A program made the translations under genes and the position numbers. Shown here piece after piece: positions 40,764 to 51,449 of a DNA stretch of 64,000 nucleotides. Origin of the DNA: Heterostelium multicystogenum (taxonomy: Eukaryota > Evosea > Eumycetozoa > Acytosteliales > Acytosteliaceae); assembly GCA_003667245.1 (NCBI GenBank), contig RCNN01000590.1, forward strand, positions 1 through 64,000, read 5' to 3'. Each line of letters starts with the position of its first letter. Position 1 is the first letter of the stretch. The notes under the pieces were generated by a model. It saw nothing but the letters and a program-made list of their open reading frames with translations, had not been told where the DNA came from and did no database searches.

Positions 40764-42725
40764 ATGGCCGGGCTAATTCCCCAGAGCTTTATTGACGACC
40801 TTCTGAACCGCACCGACATCGTCGATGTTGTCAGCTCGCGCCTGCAGATGAAAAAGGCCGGCAAGAACTACACCGCCTGCTGCCCGTTCCACAAGGAAAA
40901 GACTCCGTCGTTCAGCGTCAGCCCCGACAAGCAGTTCTACTACTGCTTCGGCTGCGGCGCTGGCGGCAACGCCCTCGGCTTCATCATGGACCACGACAAC
41001 CTGGACTTCCCCCAGGCCGTCGAGGAACTGGCGAAAGCCGCCGGCATGGAAATCCCCCGCGAAGAAAGTGGCCGCCCGCACAAACCGCGGCAACCCACCG
41101 ATTCGCCGCTGTACCCGCTGCTTACCGCTGCTGCCGACTTTTACCGCCAGGCACTGAAAAGCCACCCGCAGCGCAAAGCCGCCGTCGATTACCTCAAGGG
41201 CCGCGGCCTGACCGGTGAAATCGCCCGCGACTTCGGCCTCGGCTTCGCCCCGCCGGGCTGGGACAACCTGTACAAGCACCTGAGCAGCGACACCCTGCAG
41301 CAAAAAGCCATGATCGACGCCGGCCTGTTGGTGGAAAACGCCGAGACCGGCAAGCGTTATGACCGCTTCCGCGACCGCGTGATGTTCCCGATCCGCGACA
41401 GCCGCGGCCGCATCATCGCGTTCGGCGGCCGGGTGCTGGGGGACGACAAGCCCAAATACCTGAACTCACCGGAAACCCCGGTGTTTCATAAAGGCCAGGA
41501 ACTCTACGGCCTGTTTGAAGCGCGCAAGAACAATCGCAACCTCGACGAAATCATCGTGGTTGAAGGCTATATGGACGTGATTGCCCTGGCCCAGCAAGGT
41601 TTGCGCAACGCCGTGGCGACCCTGGGCACCGCGACCAGCGAAGAGCACTTGAAGCGCCTGTTTCGCGTGGTGCCCAACGTACTGTTTTGCTTCGACGGCG
41701 ACCAGGCCGGCCGCAACGCAGCGTGGCGTGCCCTTGAGTCGACCCTGTCGAGCCTGCAGGACGGGCGGCGCGCACGCTTCCTGTTCCTGCCCGAAGGCGA
41801 AGACCCGGACACCCTGGTCCGCTCCGAAGGCACCGACGCGTTCCGCGCGCGCATCAACCAACACGCACAACCGCTGGCCGATTACTTTTTCCAGCAACTG
41901 ACCGAAGAGTCCGACCCGCGCTCCCTCGAAGGCAAGGCCCACATGGTCACCCTCGCGGCCCCGCTGATCGACAAGGTTCCGGGCGCCAACCTGCGGACCC
42001 TGATGCGCCAGCGCCTGCTGGAAATCACCGGGTTGAGTGGCGAGGCCGTCAGCCAGCTGGCCCGCAGCGCGCCGCAAGAGGCGCCGCCGGCCTACGACCC
42101 GGGCATGGATTACGACGCCATGCCGGACTATTCCGACTTCCACCAACCGCAGGAGGCCTACACGCCCCAGCAGGAGTGGACACCGAAGAAACCCGGCGCC
42201 GGCGGCAAGAAATGGGACAAGAAACCCTGGGACAAAAACGGCAAACGTGGCGGTGACCGTGACGAACCGCGCGGCCCACGCGTCCCAGCAGCAGTAGAGC
42301 CGCCCACCATGGCAGCCCTGCGTACACTTTTGCACCACCCGCAACTGGCACAAAAAGTCGAGGATGCGGGGCACTTTGCGGCCGAAGACCACACCAATAC
42401 GCAACTGTTGGTGGCCCTGCTCGAAGCCGTACAGAAGAATCCTAAGCTAAACTCATTCCAGCTGATTGCACGCTGGCACGGCACCGAACAGGGCCGTTTG
42501 CTGAAGGCATTGGCAGAAAAGGAATGGCTGATTGATGGCGATAACCTTGAACAACAGTTTTTCGACACCATTACTAGCTTGGTAGCTCGTCAACGCGAGC
42601 GAAACCTGGAACAACTTCTTCGAAAAGCGCGTCAGAGTGAATTGACCGCCGAAGAGAAAAATCAACTGCGCGACCTTTTAAGTCGCAATGTTTCCGCATC
42701 AAACCCGACCTCAGCTGGCGTGTGA
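40764..42725 (+). CDS. dnaG: DnaG, DNA primase
   Basis: 653 intact residues. The N-terminal CHC2 zinc finger is CPFHKEKTPSFSVSPD followed by QFYYCFGCGAGG. The RNA polymerase core has a TOPRIM site with VVEGYMDVIALAQ and FCFDGDQAGRNAA. A low-complexity Gly/Lys/Pro linker (about residues 470-510) leads to the C-terminal DnaB-binding domain. It lays RNA primers at the replication fork. Confidence 0.97.
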   Translation: MAGLIPQSFIDDLLNRTDIVDVVSSRLQMKKAGKNYTACCPFHKEKTPSFSVSPDKQFYYCFGCGAGGNALGFIMDHDNLDFPQAVEELAKAAGMEIPREESGRPHKPRQPTDSPLYPLLTAAADFYRQALKSHPQRKAAVDYLKGRGLTGEIARDFGLGFAPPGWDNLYKHLSSDTLQQKAMIDAGLLVENAETGKRYDRFRDRVMFPIRDSRGRIIAFGGRVLGDDKPKYLNSPETPVFHKGQELYGLFEARKNNRNLDEIIVVEGYMDVIALAQQGLRNAVATLGTATSEEHLKRLFRVVPNVLFCFDGDQAGRNAAWRALESTLSSLQDGRRARFLFLPEGEDPDTLVRSEGTDAFRARINQHAQPLADYFFQQLTEESDPRSLEGKAHMVTLAAPLIDKVPGANLRTLMRQRLLEITGLSGEAVSQLARSAPQEAPPAYDPGMDYDAMPDYSDFHQPQEAYTPQQEWTPKKPGAGGKKWDKKPWDKNGKRGGDRDEPRGPRVPAAVEPPTMAALRTLLHHPQLAQKVEDAGHFAAEDHTNTQLLVALLEAVQKNPKLNSFQLIARWHGTEQGRLLKALAEKEWLIDGDNLEQQFFDTITSLVARQRERNLEQLLRKARQSELTAEEKNQLRDLLSRNVSASNPTSAGV

Positions 42726-42739
42726 GGTCATAGCTCGGG

Positions 42740-42745
42740 TATAAT
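42740..42745 (+). promoter_or_regulatory. Candidate -10 box upstream of rpoD
   Basis: A perfect TATAAT, 14 bases after the dnaG stop and 48 before the rpoD ATG. No clear TTGACA lies 17 bases upstream. An internal promoter before rpoD is known in other gammaproteobacteria; here it is only suggestive. Confidence 0.45.
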
Positions 42746-42792
42746 CCTCGGCTTGTTTTTTGCCCGCCAAGACCTTCAGTGGATAGGGTGTT

Positions 42793-44157
42793 ATGTCCGG
42801 AAAAGCGCAACAGCAGTCTCGTATCAAAGAGTTGATCACCCTTGGTCGTGAGCAGAAGTATCTGACTTACGCAGAGGTCAACGACCACCTGCCTGAGGAT
42901 ATTTCAGATCCAGAGCAGGTGGAAGACATCATCCGCATGATTAATGACATGGGGATCCCCGTACACGAGAGTGCTCCGGATGCGGACGCCCTTATGTTGG
43001 CCGACGCCGATACCGACGAGGCAGCCGCTGAAGAAGCAGCCGCCGCGTTGGCAGCGGTCGAGACCGACATCGGTCGCACGACTGACCCTGTGCGCATGTA
43101 TATGCGCGAAATGGGTACGGTAGAGCTGCTGACACGTGAAGGCGAAATCGAAATCGCCAAGCGTATCGAAGAGGGCATCCGTGAAGTGATGGGCGCAATC
43201 GCGCACTTCCCAGGCACGGTTGACCACATTCTCTCCGAGTACACTCGCGTCACCACCGAAGGTGGCCGCCTGTCCGACGTCCTGAGCGGTTATATCGACC
43301 CGGACGACGGCATTGCGCCACCTGCGGCTGAAATTCCGCCACCGATCGATGCCAAGGCTGCGAAAGCAGACGACGACACCGACGACGACGAAGCTGAAGC
43401 CAGCACTGATGACGAAGAAGAAGTCGAAAGCGGTCCGGATCCGATCATCGCAGCGCAGCGCTTTGGCGCGGTCTCCGATCAGATGGAACTGGCTCGCAAG
43501 GCCCTGAAGAAGCACGGTCGCGGCAGCAAGCAGGCAACTGCTGAATTGCTGGCCCTGGCTGAACTCTTCATGCCGATCAAACTGGTACCGAAGCAATTCG
43601 AAGGCCTGGTTGAGCGGGTTCGTAGCGCCCTTGAGCGTCTGCGTGCACAAGAGCGTGCGATCATGCAGCTCTGTGTCCGTGATGCGCGCATGCCGCGTGC
43701 CGACTTCCTGCGCCAGTTCCCGGGCAACGAAGTCGACGAAAGCTGGACCGACGCTCTGGCCAAAGGCAAAAGCAAATACGCTGAAGCCATTGGTCGCTTC
43801 CAGGCCGACATCGTTCGTTGCCAGCAGAAGCTGACTGCATTGCAGACTGAAACCGGTCTGACGATTGCCGAGATCAAGGACATCAACCGTCGCATGTCGA
43901 TCGGTGAGGCCAAGGCCCGCCGCGCGAAGAAAGAGATGGTTGAAGCGAACTTGCGTCTGGTGATCTCCATCGCCAAGAAGTACACCAACCGTGGCCTGCA
44001 ATTCCTCGATCTGATCCAGGAAGGCAACATCGGCTTGATGAAAGCGGTGGACAAGTTCGAATACCGTCGCGGCTACAAGTTCTCGACTTATGCCACCTGG
44101 TGGATCCGTCAGGCGATCACTCGCTCGATCGCCGACCAGGCCCGCACCATCCGTATT

Positions 44158-44189
<32 letters not shown>

Positions 44190-44643
44190 CAACCGTATTT
44201 CCCGGCAGATGTTGCAGGAAATGGGTCGCGAACCGACCCCGGAAGAGTTGGGCGAACGCATGGAAATGCCTGAGGATAAAATCCGCAAGGTATTGAAGAT
44301 CGCTAAAGAGCCGATCTCCATGGAAACCCCGATCGGTGATGACGAAGACTCCCATCTGGGTGACTTCATCGAAGACTCGACCATGCAGTCGCCAATCGAT
44401 GTTGCTACCGTTGAGAGCCTGAAAGAAGCGACTCGCGACGTACTGTCCGGCCTCACTGCCCGTGAAGCCAAGGTACTGCGCATGCGCTTCGGCATCGACA
44501 TGAATACCGACCACACCCTTGAGGAGGTTGGTAAGCAGTTCGACGTTACCCGTGAGCGGATTCGTCAGATCGAAGCCAAGGCGCTGCGCAAGCTGCGCCA
44601 CCCGACGAGAAGCGAGCATTTGCGCTCCTTCCTCGACGAGTGA
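42793..44643 (+). CDS. rpoD: RpoD, primary sigma factor sigma-70
   Basis: 616 intact residues. Region 1.1 at the N-terminus ([19 protein letters not shown]), an acidic low-complexity insertion ([20 protein letters not shown], about residues 195-215), and region 1.2 with [20 protein letters not shown]. Region 2 has [20 protein letters not shown] and [20 protein letters not shown]; region 4 ends with the recognition helix [18 protein letters not shown]. It directs RNA polymerase to housekeeping promoters. A textbook terminator follows at once. Confidence 0.98.
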
Positions 44644-44647
44644 TCAC

Positions 44648-44675
44648 AAAAACCCCGGCCCAGGCCGGGGTTTTT
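44648..44675 (+). terminator. Rho-independent terminator after rpoD
   Basis: AAAAACCCCGGCC and GGCCGGGGTTTTT form a perfect stem with a two-base loop region, followed by a T5 run inside the arm. End of the macromolecular synthesis operon. Confidence 0.92.
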
Positions 44676-44763
44676 GCTTCTACAGATTAAATCCTCGCTG
44701 CCTCCCCTCCCCCGCAATGCCCGTCTACACTCGAAACATTCCCCGTGCCATAACGAGACCGTT

Positions 44764-47700
44764 ATGCCCAGATTGCCGACCGTGTTACTGCTGTCGCTGC
44801 TGACCTGGACCGCAACGGCTGGCGCGTTGACTCTCACCGATGAAGAGCGTGGCTGGCTGGCGGACCACCAAGAGTTGCGCCTGGGCGTCGACGCCTCTTG
44901 GCCACCCTTTGAATACCGCGATGAAGACGGTCGCTACCAGGGCCTGGCCGCTGATTATGTGCGGCTGATGCAGGATCGCCTTGGCGTCAGGATCAAACTG
45001 ATCGAGCCGGTGAACTGGAGCGCCGTGCTGGAACAGGCCCGCAACAACCAGCTCGACCTGCTGCCGGGCATCATGTCCACACCGGAACGCCAGGGTTTCC
45101 TGTCGTTTACCCGGCCTTATCTCGACTTCCCCATCGTCATCCTCGCCCACGAAGGCGGCCCGCAACCACGCAGCCTCAAAGACCTGTACGGGTTGAAGGT
45201 GGCCGTGGTGGAAAACTACGCGCCCCATGAACTGCTGCGCACTCACCACCCGGACCTCAACCTGGTGGCCATGCCCAATGTCAGCGCTACGCTGCAGGCC
45301 CTGGCCACCGACAAGGTCGACGCCGTAGTGGGCGATCTGGCGTCCAGCGTGTGGAGCCTGCGCCAACTCAAGCTGGAAGGCCTGTACATCAGCGGCGAAA
45401 CGCCTTACCGCTATCAATTGGCCATGGGCGTGCCGAAGGACGACAAGATGCTGGTGGGCATCCTCGATAAAGTCCTGGCCGACATCAGCCCGGCTGAGAC
45501 CGAGGCCATCCAGCAGCGCTGGGTCGGCAACGTCATCGACCACCGCACGCTCTGGACGGATGTGCTGCTCTACGGGTTGCCTGCCGTGCTGTTGCTGAGC
45601 ATCGTGCTGGCCGTGGTTATTCGGATCAATCGTCGGCTCAGCTCGGAAATTTCCCGCCGGGTCGCCCTCGAACAGGAACTGCGCAGCAGCGAATACCACT
45701 ATCGCGGCCTGGTGGAGAGCCTTTCCGCGATCGCCTGGGAAGCCAGCATCAGCGATTTCACCTACAGCTACGTGTCGCCCCACGCCGAGGAACTGCTGGG
45801 TTACCCCCCGTGCCCACTGGCTGATCCCGGGCTTCTGGCGCAAACATCATCCACCCCGCGGACCTGACCCGCACCGAATCCTATTGCTACGCCGAAACCC
45901 GGGCCAACCGCGACCACAGTGTCGACTACCGGGTGATCACCGCCGATGGACGCTGCCTGTGGGTGCGGGACATCGTCAGCCTGATCGAACACGGCCACGA
46001 GCCCGTGCTGCGCGGCCTGATGATCGACATCAGCGAAGCCAAGCGCACCGAGGAAGCGTTGCAGCTTTCGGAACAGAAATTTCGCCTCTGTGTTCCAGCA
46101 ATGCCCGGACATCCTGGTCATCGCCCGGCTGTCGGACGGCTGCCTGATGGAGGTCAATAAGGCATTCGAAGGACCAGATCGGCCTGAGCGCCGAAGCAGT
46201 CGTAGGAAAAACCGCCACTGAACTGAATATCTGGGGCATCCAGGGCGTAGGCCCCGGCCTGCTGCAACGGGTACAGACCACCAGCATCCGCAACCTGGAA
46301 ATGCCCTTCCTGCTGCGCAGCAACGGCCAGGCCTTCACCGGACTGATCTCCGCCGAACCCTTTCAACTGGATACCACCGAAGCTCTGGTCGTGGTGGTGC
46401 GTGACATCACCCAGCTGAAAGAAACCCAGCAGCGACTGCAGACCTCCGAAGAGAAATTCGCCAAGGCCTTTCATGCCTCTCCCGACGGCCTGCTGTTGTC
46501 CCGCCAAAGCGACGGTTTGCTGATTGAGGTCAACGAAGGATTCAGTCGAATTACCGGCTTTAAACAGCGTGATGTCACTGGACCAGTCAACCCTGGACCT
46601 CGGGATCTGGGTCGACCTGAACGAACGCAAAGATATGTTGGAGCGGCTGCAACGGGATGGATTTGTCCGCGACTTTGTCTGCCACATCCGCCGCAGCGAC
46701 GGCGAAATTCGCCTGTGTGAAGTCTCCAGCCGCCCGCTGCCCATCGGCGACGACGACTGCATGCTGACCATCGCCCGGGACATCACCGAACGCCAACTGA
46801 TGCAGGAAAAACTGCAACAGGCCGCCACCGTGTTCGAGAGCACGGCCGAAGGCGTACTGATCACCGACACCCGACAAAATATCAGCGCCGTGAACCGCGC
46901 CTTCAGCGAGATCACCGGCTACAGCGAAGCCGAGGCCCTTGGCCAAACCCCGCGCCTGCTTGCCTCGGGCCTGCACGACAGCGCCTTCTACGCGGCCATG
47001 TGGCACCAACTGACGGCCAACGGCCACTGGCAAGGCGAGATCTCCAACCGGCGCAAGAACGGCGAGCTGTACCCCAGCTGGCTGACCATCAGCGCCGTGC
47101 GCAACCGCGAGGAGTCGATCACCCACTTCGTCGCCGTGTTTGCCGACATCTCCAGCCTCAAGCACGCCCAGGCGCGCCTCGATTACCAGGCCCACCACGA
47201 CCCGCTGACCGGCCTGCCCAACCGCACCCTGTTTGAAAGCCGCCTGCAAGCCGCCCTCAACAACCAACAGGAAACCGGCAGCCAGGGCGCCGTGCTGTTC
47301 CTCGACCTCGACCGCTTCAAACACATCAACGACAGCCTCGGCCACCCGATTGGCGACCTGCTGCTCAAGGACATCGCCGTTCGCCTCAAGGACCAACTGC
47401 GAGACGTCGACACCGTCGCGCGCCTGGGTGGCGACGAATTCATCATCCTGCTGCCCGGCCTGCAACAAGCCAGCGGACGCCGAACACCTGGCCAATAAGC
47501 TGCTGGCCTGCTTCACCCCACCGTTTCCAGGCGGGCGAGCATGAGTTTCTTCATCAGCGCCAGCATCGGCACCAGCCTGTACCCACGGGACGGCAACGAC
47601 GTCGCCACCCTGGTCAAAAAACGCTGACGCCGCCATGTACCGCTCCAAGGCCAAAGGCCGCAACCGCGTCGAAAGCTACACCCAGGACCTCACTGCGCAA

Positions 47701-48519
47701 GCCAACGAGCGCGTGGCCCTGGAAACACGAACTGCGCCGAGCGATCGAGCGCGACGAATGTCTCTCTATTACCAGCCGAAACTCAGCCTCGACACCCAAC
47801 AACTGATCGGCGCCGAAGCCCTGATTCGCTGGCGCCACCCCACCTTCGGCGAAGTGCCGCCCGAGCACTTCATTGCCCTGGCCGAAGAGAACGGCATGAT
47901 CCTGCAGATTGGCGACTGGGTACTGGAGCAGGCCTGCCGACAGATGCACGACTGGCGAGAAATTTTTGATGACTTCGGCCCGCTGTCCGTCAACCTGGCG
48001 GGCGCGCAACTGCGCCACCCCAACCTGCTGGCGCGCATCGAGCAACTGCTGCGGGACAACCGCCTGGAGCCTGGCTGCCTGCAACTGGAGATCACCGAAA
48101 ACTTCATCATGAGCCAGGCCGAAGAGGCGCTGGAGGTGCTGCACCAGCTCAAGCATCTGGGCGTGCAACTGGCCATTGATGACTTCGGCACCGGCTATTC
48201 GTCCCTCAGCTACCTGAAACGCCTGCCGCTGGACTTCCTGAAGATCGACCAATCCTTCGTCCGTGGCCTGCCCGATGACCCACACGATGCGGCGATCGTG
48301 CGCGCCATTATTGCTCTGGGGCACAGCATGCAATTCACCATCATTGCCGAAGGTGTGGAAACGCCGGCCCAGCAAGCGTTTCTGGCGGCTGAAGGTTGTG
48401 AGCAGATGCAAGGCTACATCGTCAGCCTGCCGCTGCCGCCGGACCTTTTCGCCGCTACGTTCCTTCGTATGAGCGTTTCGGACTTTTCGGATGGCACAGC
48501 GAAGAAACCATCGCTATAA
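44764..48519 (+). CDS. Membrane sensor with periplasmic binding domain, PAS repeats, GGDEF and EAL domains (frame broken about ten times)
   Basis: ATG at 44764, signal peptide, then an SBP_bac_3 periplasmic domain (GVDASWPPFEYRDEDGRYQG). A membrane helix (LPAVLLLSIVLAVVIRI) and at least three PAS domains follow, then GGDEF with the intact motif VARLGGDEFII. A C-terminal EAL has GAEALIRWRHP, IDDFGTGYSSLSYL and IAEGVETPAQQ. It probably makes and/or degrades c-di-GMP in response to a small periplasmic ligand. Single-base breaks fall near 45806, 45845, 46083, 46168, 46588, 47478, 47535, 47560, 47622, 47727 and 47755; the sequence always resumes in register. About 1,250 residues. Both catalytic signatures are present, so neither can be called degenerate. 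Confidence 0.87.
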
Positions 48520-48520
48520 T
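48515..48520 (+). promoter_or_regulatory. Candidate tRNA promoter -10 overlapping the GGDEF-EAL stop codon
   Basis: TATAAT covers the TAA stop of the preceding gene and lies 14 bases before the tRNA. It is followed by a GC-rich CCGCGGCC discriminator, as in stringently controlled stable-RNA promoters. The -35 (TGGCAC, 17 bases upstream) is weak. Confidence 0.5.
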
Positions 48521-48534
48521 CCGCGGCCTACTGA

Positions 48535-48551
48535 GGGCCTATAGCTCAGTT

Positions 48552-48585
<34 letters not shown>

Positions 48586-48611
48586 AGGTTCGAGTCCTAC
48601 TGGGCCCACCA
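48535..48611 (+). tRNA. tRNA with CAU anticodon, probably tRNA-Ile2 (AUA)
   Basis: 77 bases with CCA encoded. Acceptor GGGCCTA/TGGGCCC, D arm GCTC/GAGC, anticodon stem GGGGA/TCCCT around loop CTCATAA, T arm GTAGG/CCTAC with TTCGAGT. The anticodon is CAT. C4-G69, C5-G68, G27-U43 and the variable loop TGGTC resemble E. coli tRNA-Ile2 (whose C34 becomes lysidine) more than elongator tRNA-Met. Many automatic annotations would call it tRNA-Met. Confidence 0.93.
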
Positions 48612-48758
48612 TCTTGAAAGCCGCGCATTGCGCGGCTTTGTCGTTTCTGGCGCGCGTGAGTCGTGCAGCAATGAAACATTAGTTAGTTGTCCCGAACGGC
48701 TACGGCACTGACCATGATTCCCAGTCAACGCCAATTCAGCACGAGGGAAACTTGTTCC

Positions 48759-49271
48759 ATGCATCAGCAAAAACGCTCGCCGCGCAACGCAATCCACGGC
48801 CTGGGCATACGTGCCACAGCCGCCGTCGCAATCACCCTCGCCACCTTGAGCGGCGCACAAGCCGCCCCCGCCGCCACTGACACCATCAAGGCATTCAAGC
48901 TCTGCACCGGCGCCGACAACAATTCGCACGTACTGGAAGGCACCATCGACCAGAGCATGCGCAATGACGTGACCGCCGTTCACTTCAAGCAAACGGCGGC
49001 GCATTCCTCGTATAGCTGGCATAACGACCCGGAGCCACAGTACGTCATGACGCTGTCCGGCACCCTGGCGTTCGTGACACGCGGCGGTGAGAAGTTCACG
49101 TTGCATCCGGGTGAAGTACTGATCGCCGAAGACAGCACCGGCACAGGGCATCGCTGGAATCTGGTGGACGATCAACCGTGGCGGCGAGGGTACGTGGTGC
49201 TGAAGCCGGGCGCGCCGGATTCATTTATCCCGAACGATGCTGCCGCTGCGAAGGTGTGCAAGGGGTCGTAG
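48759..49271 (+). CDS. Exported cupin-domain protein
   Basis: About 170 residues from ATG at 48759 (GAGGG 11 bases upstream); an earlier in-frame start at 48687 would bury the signal peptide. Signal peptide with cleavage at SGAQA|APA. A single cupin barrel follows: SSYSWHNDPEPQYVMTLSGT (motif 1, one His plus Glu) and HPGEVLIAEDSTGTGHRW (motif 2 His). Function unknown; the periplasmic location and two Cys (KLCTGAD, KVCKGS) suggest a disulfide. A hairpin terminator follows at 49303. Confidence 0.8.
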   Translation: MHQQKRSPRNAIHGLGIRATAAVAITLATLSGAQAAPAATDTIKAFKLCTGADNNSHVLEGTIDQSMRNDVTAVHFKQTAAHSSYSWHNDPEPQYVMTLSGTLAFVTRGGEKFTLHPGEVLIAEDSTGTGHRWNLVDDQPWRRGYVVLKPGAPDSFIPNDAAAAKVCKGS

Positions 49272-49302
49272 TCTCGCTGATCACACCTCCTCGAATAAAA
49301 GA

Positions 49303-49334
49303 AAGACTTACGCTTTGCGGTGTAAGCCTTTTTT
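49303..49334 (+). terminator. Terminator after the cupin gene
   Basis: AAGACTTAC (49303-49311) pairs with GTAAGCCTT (49322-49330) with one mismatch, followed by TTTT. Confidence 0.75.
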
Positions 49335-49360
49335 GTACTGCGTGCTCTACCGGCCCGTTA

Positions 49361-49762
49361 TCAAACGGAAAGTTCGCGCAAAGCCGCCGTCGCCAGGAAC
49401 CCAGAGCGCGAGGCATAGCGATGGTCTTTTTGCACTCGCTCATCGATACGATTCAAAAGTTGCTCAGGCAGTGAGGCGTTGAACCTGACTGACTTGCCCA
49501 GGTAAGGAGTGAGATCAAAGTCGATCACCGCCCACACGCCACCCGCAAAGTCCGGATTCTCCAAATGGACGTCGACCTCTCTAGCCTGAGGAAGCCGCTC
49601 CTCATCAGCAACCAATCCCTCGAGGTGCAGCGCTAAAGCTTCGCGGACATTATCCAGAGCTTCGGAAAAGGTTGTGCCCGCAGAAAAGCAACCTGGCACG
49701 TCCGGGACGGTCACGCTGTAATCTGAATCAGCGTCTTTGTGTATCACCACTGGAAATTTCAT
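49361..49762 (-). CDS. hicB: HicB-family antitoxin
   Basis: 133 residues. The N-terminal RNase-H-like HicB fold has KFPVVIHKDADSDYSVTVPD and PGCFSAGTTFSEALDNVREA. The C-terminal part resembles a ribbon-helix-helix DNA-binding domain (VRFNASLPEQLLNRIDERVQ). It neutralises HicA by direct binding and probably represses its own operon. It lies 55 bases after hicA on the same strand. Intact. Confidence 0.9.
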   Translation of the reverse strand: MKFPVVIHKDADSDYSVTVPDVPGCFSAGTTFSEALDNVREALALHLEGLVADEERLPQAREVDVHLENPDFAGGVWAVIDFDLTPYLGKSVRFNASLPEQLLNRIDERVQKDHRYASRSGFLATAALRELSV

Positions 49763-49817
49763 TTTTCCTCCTTTGAATGAGCCGCAGCGGGATCATTCAC
49801 CACATAACCTACGGTCA

Positions 49818-50000
49818 TCACTTCAGGCCTGCTGATTTCAAAATGCTGTGCAAGGTCCCCTTGGCTATCTCTGATTTAGGATGAGGAACCGTCACCCGGC
49901 CGGGCTTGGTTGAGTGCTTGAATTGATGGTGACTGCCTTTCGCCGCCACCTCAAACCATCCATCCGCCATCAGCAAGTCAATTACCTCTCTGCTTCTCAT
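49818..50000 (-). CDS. hicA: HicA-family mRNA interferase toxin
   Basis: 60 residues, the usual HicA length, with a double-stranded-RNA-binding-like fold. The conserved catalytic histidine lies in the GSHHQF segment near residue 23. HicA cleaves mRNA and tmRNA when not bound by HicB. Gene order toxin-antitoxin is usual for hicAB. A 17-base dyad at 50016 lies just upstream. Confidence 0.9.
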   Translation of the reverse strand: MRSREVIDLLMADGWFEVAAKGSHHQFKHSTKPGRVTVPHPKSEIAKGTLHSILKSAGLK

Positions 50001-50015
50001 CGCGCCCGCTCCACA

Positions 50016-50032
50016 GTGTGTATCTTACACAC
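50016..50032 (-). promoter_or_regulatory. Candidate HicB operator upstream of hicAB
   Basis: GTGTGTA-TCT-TACACAC is a perfect 7+7 dyad 16 bases before the hicA start. A related half site TATACACAC occurs about 30 bases further upstream (50056-50064), where its complement TATAAA-like box could be the -10. Paired sites are common for HicB or RHH repressors. Confidence 0.55.
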
Positions 50033-50186
50033 CGAAGGTATCCTGCAGCATCTTTTATACACACAGGACACACCAATGAAAAAAGCCCGCTCATTTCTGA
50101 ACGGGCTCATGCGAAGAATATGATGACTACGCCTATCGCCGCTTCGCCAGCGAACTAATGTCAGTTTTTTGTGCCTTGACTGACTC

Positions 50187-51439
50187 TCAGCTTACCAACG
50201 CATTAACAATGACTTGCGCCGTACCTAGCAACGGCGCATCCCCTCTAAACGCCCAATTACCTGCAACCCCACCGGCAACTCCCCTTCCCCACGCATCACC
50301 GGCACATTCACCTGCGGCAATCCAAACGCGCCCCAGAACTTGATGAAGTCCGACGGCCCCGTGGTCTCCAACCCCACCGGCGCCAACATCCCGCAGGAAA
50401 CACTCAACATCGCATCAAACGGCTGGCAGATTTGCGCAAGCTGCGGGGCCAGTTGTACCAAGCGGGCCTTGGCTGCCGACTCCTGCTCCCAACTCGTCGT
50501 CTGGGCGCGCTCGATCATGGCCAACGTCGAGTCGCTAAGTAGTTCGGGATGAGACTGAAACTCCTTGGCCAATGAGCGGGCACCTTCGCAATCGTTGATC
50601 AGCTGGTGATCGTCGAATACTCCGTCGAACGCCTCAGGCAACACGACTTCACTGACAAGAGGCCCCAACCTAGCTATCGCTAGCTCAATCGCCTGGGCCA
50701 CCACCGGCTGCACATCCGACCAGCGAGAAGTACGGCAGAAACCAAGCCGCAAAGGCCGACGACCGACCTCAACAGCCGGAAACCCTCGAATCAACACCTG
50801 CGCCACCCGCTCAAGATCACGCACCGAGCGCCCATACCAACCCACCGTATCGAAGCTCGGCGCCAGGGGTTTCACGCCTTCCAGCGAGACCAGTCCAAAC
50901 GACGGTTTGAAGGCAAACAACCCGCAATAAGCCGCAGGCTTGAGCAACGACCCCGCCGTCTGGGTACCCAACGCCAACGGGAAAAACCCGGCCGCCATCC
51001 CCGCAGCAGAACCCGCGCTGGAGCTACCCGGAGTGCAGGACAAATCCAGCGGATTATGCGTCGGCCCGGTGTTCATGTAGGCAAATTCGGTGGTGTGGGT
51101 CTTGCCCATGATGATCGCGCCCGCCTGCCGTAGCAGCGTCACCACATGGGCATCCCGCGATGGACGATTACCCAGGTAAATCGGCGAATAGAATTCCGTT
51201 GGGTGGTCGGCGGTATCAAAGATGTCCTTGACCCCTACGGGCACGCCGGCGAGCAGACCGGCGCAGCCCTCAAGCCCACGGGCTTGCTTGCTCACCGCCT
51301 CAGCGTCGAAGGATACAAACGCCTGGATATCTGGCTCGTCGACACCTATGCGCGCAAGAAAGTGTTCAGCAACCAAAGCCGGCGTAATTGCCCCCGAACC
51401 CACCGCCTCGGCGATGCCCGTCGCATCCAGGCCATTCAT
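50187..51439 (-). CDS. Amidase signature family protein (frame interrupted near 3' end)
   Basis: ATG at 51439. The Ser-Ser-Lys triad is visible: Lys in AGVPVGVKDIFDTAD, Ser in CTPGSSSAGSAAGMAAG and the second Ser in LALGTQTAGSLLKPA. A lost G near 50237 causes an early stop at 50225; the other frame continues LLGTAQVIVNALVS to TGA at 50187. About 417 residues. It hydrolyses an amide of unknown identity. It starts eight bases after the VOC-protein stop, so both are one transcript, divergent from a LysR regulator. Confidence 0.85.
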
Positions 51440-51449
51440 CAAAGCGCCC

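Noticed and set aside
42181..42300. Gly/Lys/Pro-rich segment of dnaG considered as a frameshift
   Set aside because: The frame is continuous and the segment is the variable linker before the helicase-binding domain.
43360..43440. Acidic run in rpoD considered as a repeat expansion or error
   Set aside because: It is the normal acidic non-conserved region of RpoD, and the frame is intact on both sides.
42904..44619. 571-codon minus-strand frame opposite rpoD
   Set aside because: Mirrors RpoD codons exactly and shows no independent start signal or motif.
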